NCBI RefSeq assembly: GCF_000406105.1 | Contig: NZ_CM001974.1 | Coordinates: forward strand, 2,098,245 to 2,162,244 | DNA: 64,000 bases | Direction: 5' to 3' | DNA from: Dickeya chrysanthemi NCPPB 402 | Lineage (GTDB): Bacteria; Pseudomonadota; Gammaproteobacteria; Enterobacterales; Enterobacteriaceae | Shown here: positions 63,804 through 64,000 of the stretch, piece by piece | Numbering within the stretch: the first letter of the stretch is position 1 | Layout of the letters: each line of letters starts with the position of its first letter | The notes under the pieces: generated by a model | What the model was told of the DNA's origin: nothing | The model's database searches: none | What the model saw: only the letters and a program-made list of their open reading frames with translations | Position numbers and translations under genes: made by a program

Positions 63804-64000
63804 ATGGATGCTCTGGAATTGCTACTGAATCGTCGTTCGGCGTCCCGTCTGGCTGCACCTGCGCCGGCAGGTGAGGCACTGGAGAATATCCTGCGTGCGG
63901 GGTTGCGAGCGCCGGACCATGGCGCATTGCAGCCCTGGCGTTTCTCTCTTATCCAGGATGAGGGATTGTCCCGTTTTAGCGAATTGCTGGTCCGGGCGGC
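63804..64000 (+). CDS. ydjA: Nitroreductase YdjA (partial)
   Basis: Only the first 65 residues are present before the window ends. The sequence begins [17 protein letters not shown] and includes [19 protein letters not shown], closely matching E. coli YdjA, a small FMN-dependent nitroreductase. GGAGAGAGGTG precedes the ATG at 63804. It is divergent from sppA, as in E. coli. Confidence 0.93.
   Translation, partial: MDALELLLNRRSASRLAAPAPAGEALENILRAGLRAPDHGALQPWRFSLIQDEGLSRFSELLVRA

Overview
The window is a stretch of core chromosome from an enterobacterium (order Enterobacterales). Most genes have close E. coli counterparts and many sit in the same local order: yceB-grxB-mdtH-rimJ-yceH-(mviM)-murJ, cmoAB-yecN-yecE-aspS-nudB-yebC-ruvC, ruvAB, znuACB-mepM-lpxM-pykA-hexR-zwf-eda-purT, opdB-holE-yobA-yebZ, yebY-sdsR, and yeaHG-mipA-yeaE-yeaD-gapA-msrB-yeaC-pncA-ansA-sppA-ydjA. 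Zwf lies directly beside eda with no edd between them, a NiCoT nickel/cobalt permease is inserted between ruvC and ruvA, and many proteins diverge moderately from E. coli. This suggests a soft-rot Pectobacteriaceae genome, probably Dickeya; that is recognition and inference, as no single gene here proves it. I saw no rRNA, tRNA, CRISPR array, prophage or insertion sequence.

Layout. 1-7964: PHP phosphatase and its TorD-like partner, a lipoprotein, glutaredoxin 2, MdtH, RimJ, YceH, a collapsed mviM remnant, and the lipid II flippase MurJ. 8249-9942: a chemoreceptor with its own sigma-28 promoter. 10038-18000: argS, a tiny membrane protein, yecM, cutC, an 85-residue orphan, tRNA wobble-uridine genes cmoAB, yecN and yecE. 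18283-25081: aspS-nudB-yebC-ruvC, the nickel permease, then ruvAB behind a LexA box. 25238-30440: the Zur-controlled zinc uptake genes, a murein endopeptidase and the last lipid A acyltransferase. 30856-31278: a secreted protein made of six 20-residue repeats. 31445-40156: central carbon genes (pykA, hexR, zwf, eda), PurR-controlled purT, and oligopeptidase B. 40350-45944: holE, copper genes, ferritin with Fur boxes, orphan lipoprotein, yebY, the sigma-S small RNA SdsR, a secreted nuclease, and yeaQ. 46030-50936: a peptide/nickel-type ABC importer with both permeases fused into one protein. 51132-64000: the yeaGH stress kinase operon behind a sigma-54 promoter, then mipA to ydjA, cut by the right edge.

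Two themes stand out. First, three genes (ruvB, ftnA and the ABC solute-binding gene) each look broken by one base in or beside a homopolymer. In each case restoring one base gives a family-like protein, and for ruvB exactly the E. coli length of 336. This points to sequence error or very recent mutation, and matters most for ruvB, where the shift hits the ATP-binding P-loop. Second, many regulatory sites can be read directly: LexA, Zur, Fur, PurR, HexR, CRP, a NikR-like operator, and sigma-28, sigma-54 and sigma-S promoters. Together they link metal supply, DNA repair, sugar-phosphate flux, purine synthesis, motility and stress control. An intergenic repeat with TATACCC ends occurs three times; one copy sits in the leader of ruvAB.
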